Shown here one piece after another: positions 22,833 to 23,729 of a DNA stretch of 23,729 nt (position 1 is the first letter of the stretch; every line of letters begins with the position of its first letter). The translations under genes were made by a program, and so were the position numbers. The notes under the pieces were generated by a model that made no database searches, had not been told where the DNA came from, and saw only the letters and a program-made list of their open reading frames with translations. The stretch is from NCBI GenBank assembly GCA_900769735.1, contig CAAGHY010000074.1:1-23729 (forward strand). Direction: 5' to 3'. Source of the stretch: Rikenellaceae bacterium (GTDB lineage: Bacteria > Bacteroidota > Bacteroidia > Bacteroidales > UBA932).

Positions 22833-23729
22833 CTATTTTACAATATACCATTTAGTTTCTCCAGCTGAGTGAGCGGAAGTCACTTCAGTCTCATTATTAT
22901 AAACTTTTTTGTTGCTATCAAGTAAAACTATCTCTTCTTTTCCAGCAGGAGCTACAGACTCTTTACCTGGAACATAGTTCTTGAATTCGCCTCCGGCAAT
23001 TGTAATTTTGCTGGTTGTCTTATCTGCACCATTTATCAAGAATTTGTCACCATTTTCTCCTGTATAGCCATCTGGTGCAACAAACTCAAATTTACCGCCA
23101 TTAATGGTAATTGTTCCATTAGTTACGCTAGCATTTGATCCTGCATAGATACAATCATTACGTTTATTGTTTTTATCCGGACCTACTGTATAATGTCCTC
23201 CGTTGATGGTTACTTTACCACCGTTGTGAGCCCACACTGCACATACACTACCTGTGTTCTCCTGGATTGTACCTGCTGATACTTTTCCAGTTCCATTGAT
23301 AGTTAAAGTACCACTATTAATTTCAAAAGCATCAGTTGAAGGAGCCGTAATATTAAAGCTGCAAAGGTCGAACTCAAGAGTATTGGTTACTAAAATTGGA
23401 GAGGTAATAGTAATATCAGCATCCAAATTTATTGATTTGAAATTTGCTTTCAATGCAGCTTGTAATGCCAACTCATTAAAAATTCCACACTTAACTTCAT
23501 ACCAATCACCATCAGTAACTGAAGAATAACCAGAAGCCACGAAATTCATTTTAGGATTCTCTGAAACATTATATGAAGGATCGAATTTGTAGTATTTACC
23601 ACCAGTTACAGAAATTGATGCATTACTTCCACCTTTAAGATTCAAAGCTACATATTGATTACCTACATCGCTGCTAATATTACCAGCTTTAAATTCACCA
23701 CCTGAGATTGTAATGTTTGCATTATCTCT
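22833..23729 (-). CDS. Beta-repeat surface protein, C-terminal part
   Basis: The frame is open to the right edge, so only the last 298 codons are seen and the start and any signal peptide are missing. The sequence is built of short beta-strand repeats: ITISGGEFK, ISVTGGKYY, LTINGTG, VTINGGHYTV, ITINGGKFEF, ITIAGGEFK. Between them is a module (ASGYSSVTDGDWYEV, then ALQAALKANFKSINLDADITI) of the kind found in large gut-bacterial surface proteins with right-handed beta-helix or pectate-lyase-like folds. No type IX secretion C-terminal domain or LPXTG-like anchor is visible at the end (GETKWYIVK). It is probably an adhesin or structural surface protein; the binding partner is unknown. A strong terminator follows. 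Confidence 0.7.
   Translation of the reverse strand, partial: RDNANITISGGEFKAGNISSDVGNQYVALNLKGGSNASISVTGGKYYKFDPSYNVSENPKMNFVASGYSSVTDGDWYEVKCGIFNELALQAALKANFKSINLDADITITSPILVTNTLEFDLCSFNITAPSTDAFEINSGTLTINGTGKVSAGTIQENTGSVCAVWAHNGGKVTINGGHYTVGPDKNNKRNDCIYAGSNASVTNGTITINGGKFEFVAPDGYTGENGDKFLINGADKTTSKITIAGGEFKNYVPGKESVAPAGKEEIVLLDSNKKVYNNETEVTSAHSAGETKWYIVK

Noticed and set aside
22833..23729. CRISPR or tandem DNA repeat
   Set aside because: The periodicity is in the protein (GG[EKH][FY] strands); the DNA repeats are diverged and irregularly spaced, with no constant repeat or spacer length.

Overview
This window looks like ordinary chromosome from a Bacteroidales bacterium (phylum Bacteroidota). 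The evidence is a very large TamB-like protein divergent from tsaD, a type B ribosomal protein L31, a TIGR02757/DUF2400 protein, a TldD/TldE pair, a NamZ-type muramidase, few Shine-Dalgarno sites, and promoters that fit the phylum's TTTG / TAnnTTTG consensus. I cannot place the family or genus. GC content looks low to moderate by eye. I see no rRNA, tRNA, integrase, transposase or CRISPR array.

Layout. (1) 1-3966, minus strand: tsaD, an FAD-dependent dehydrogenase, an exported GH73/LysM peptidoglycan hydrolase and the start of mltG, closely spaced and probably one operon. (2) A 156-bp divergent promoter region, then tamB on the plus strand. Its reading frame seems to begin at an ATC codon, and its last codons are built into a terminator hairpin. 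(3) 8660-15845, minus strand: six tightly packed genes read in the order TIGR02757 (HhH-GPD-like), M14 peptidase, tldD, tldE, nhaC, slyD. They end at the same two-way terminator as tamB. (4) 15975-19334, plus strand: a large exported protein of about 21 WD40 blades with two copies of a helical segment resembling the one that precedes WD40 domains in STAND proteins, but no NTPase domain. (5) 19389-21766, minus strand: rpmE2, a Bax-inhibitor-1 family membrane protein, and a NamZ-type exo-muramidase without a signal peptide. (6) 21790-23729, minus strand, more AT-rich: a ParE/Phd-type toxin-antitoxin pair, an orphan PqqD-like protein, and the 3' end of a beta-repeat surface protein that runs off the window.

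The clearest unexplained signal is at the DNA level. The 12-bp sequence YTGTCGGGARDA (D = A, G or T) occurs ten times between 39 and 20537. Five copies lie on each strand; nine are in genes, in three reading frames, and one is intergenic. All ten copies of the GTCGGGA core carry the full flanks. This resembles a genome-wide signal such as a DNA-uptake sequence or another over-represented chromosomal site. It is absent from the last 3.2 kb, where the accessory-looking genes sit.

Several genes share cell-envelope themes: MltG and GH73 (glycan cutting), NamZ (muropeptide recycling), TamB (envelope lipid or protein transport), the M14 peptidase, the exported WD40 protein and the surface repeat protein. 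These are separate transcription units and I do not claim that they form one pathway.
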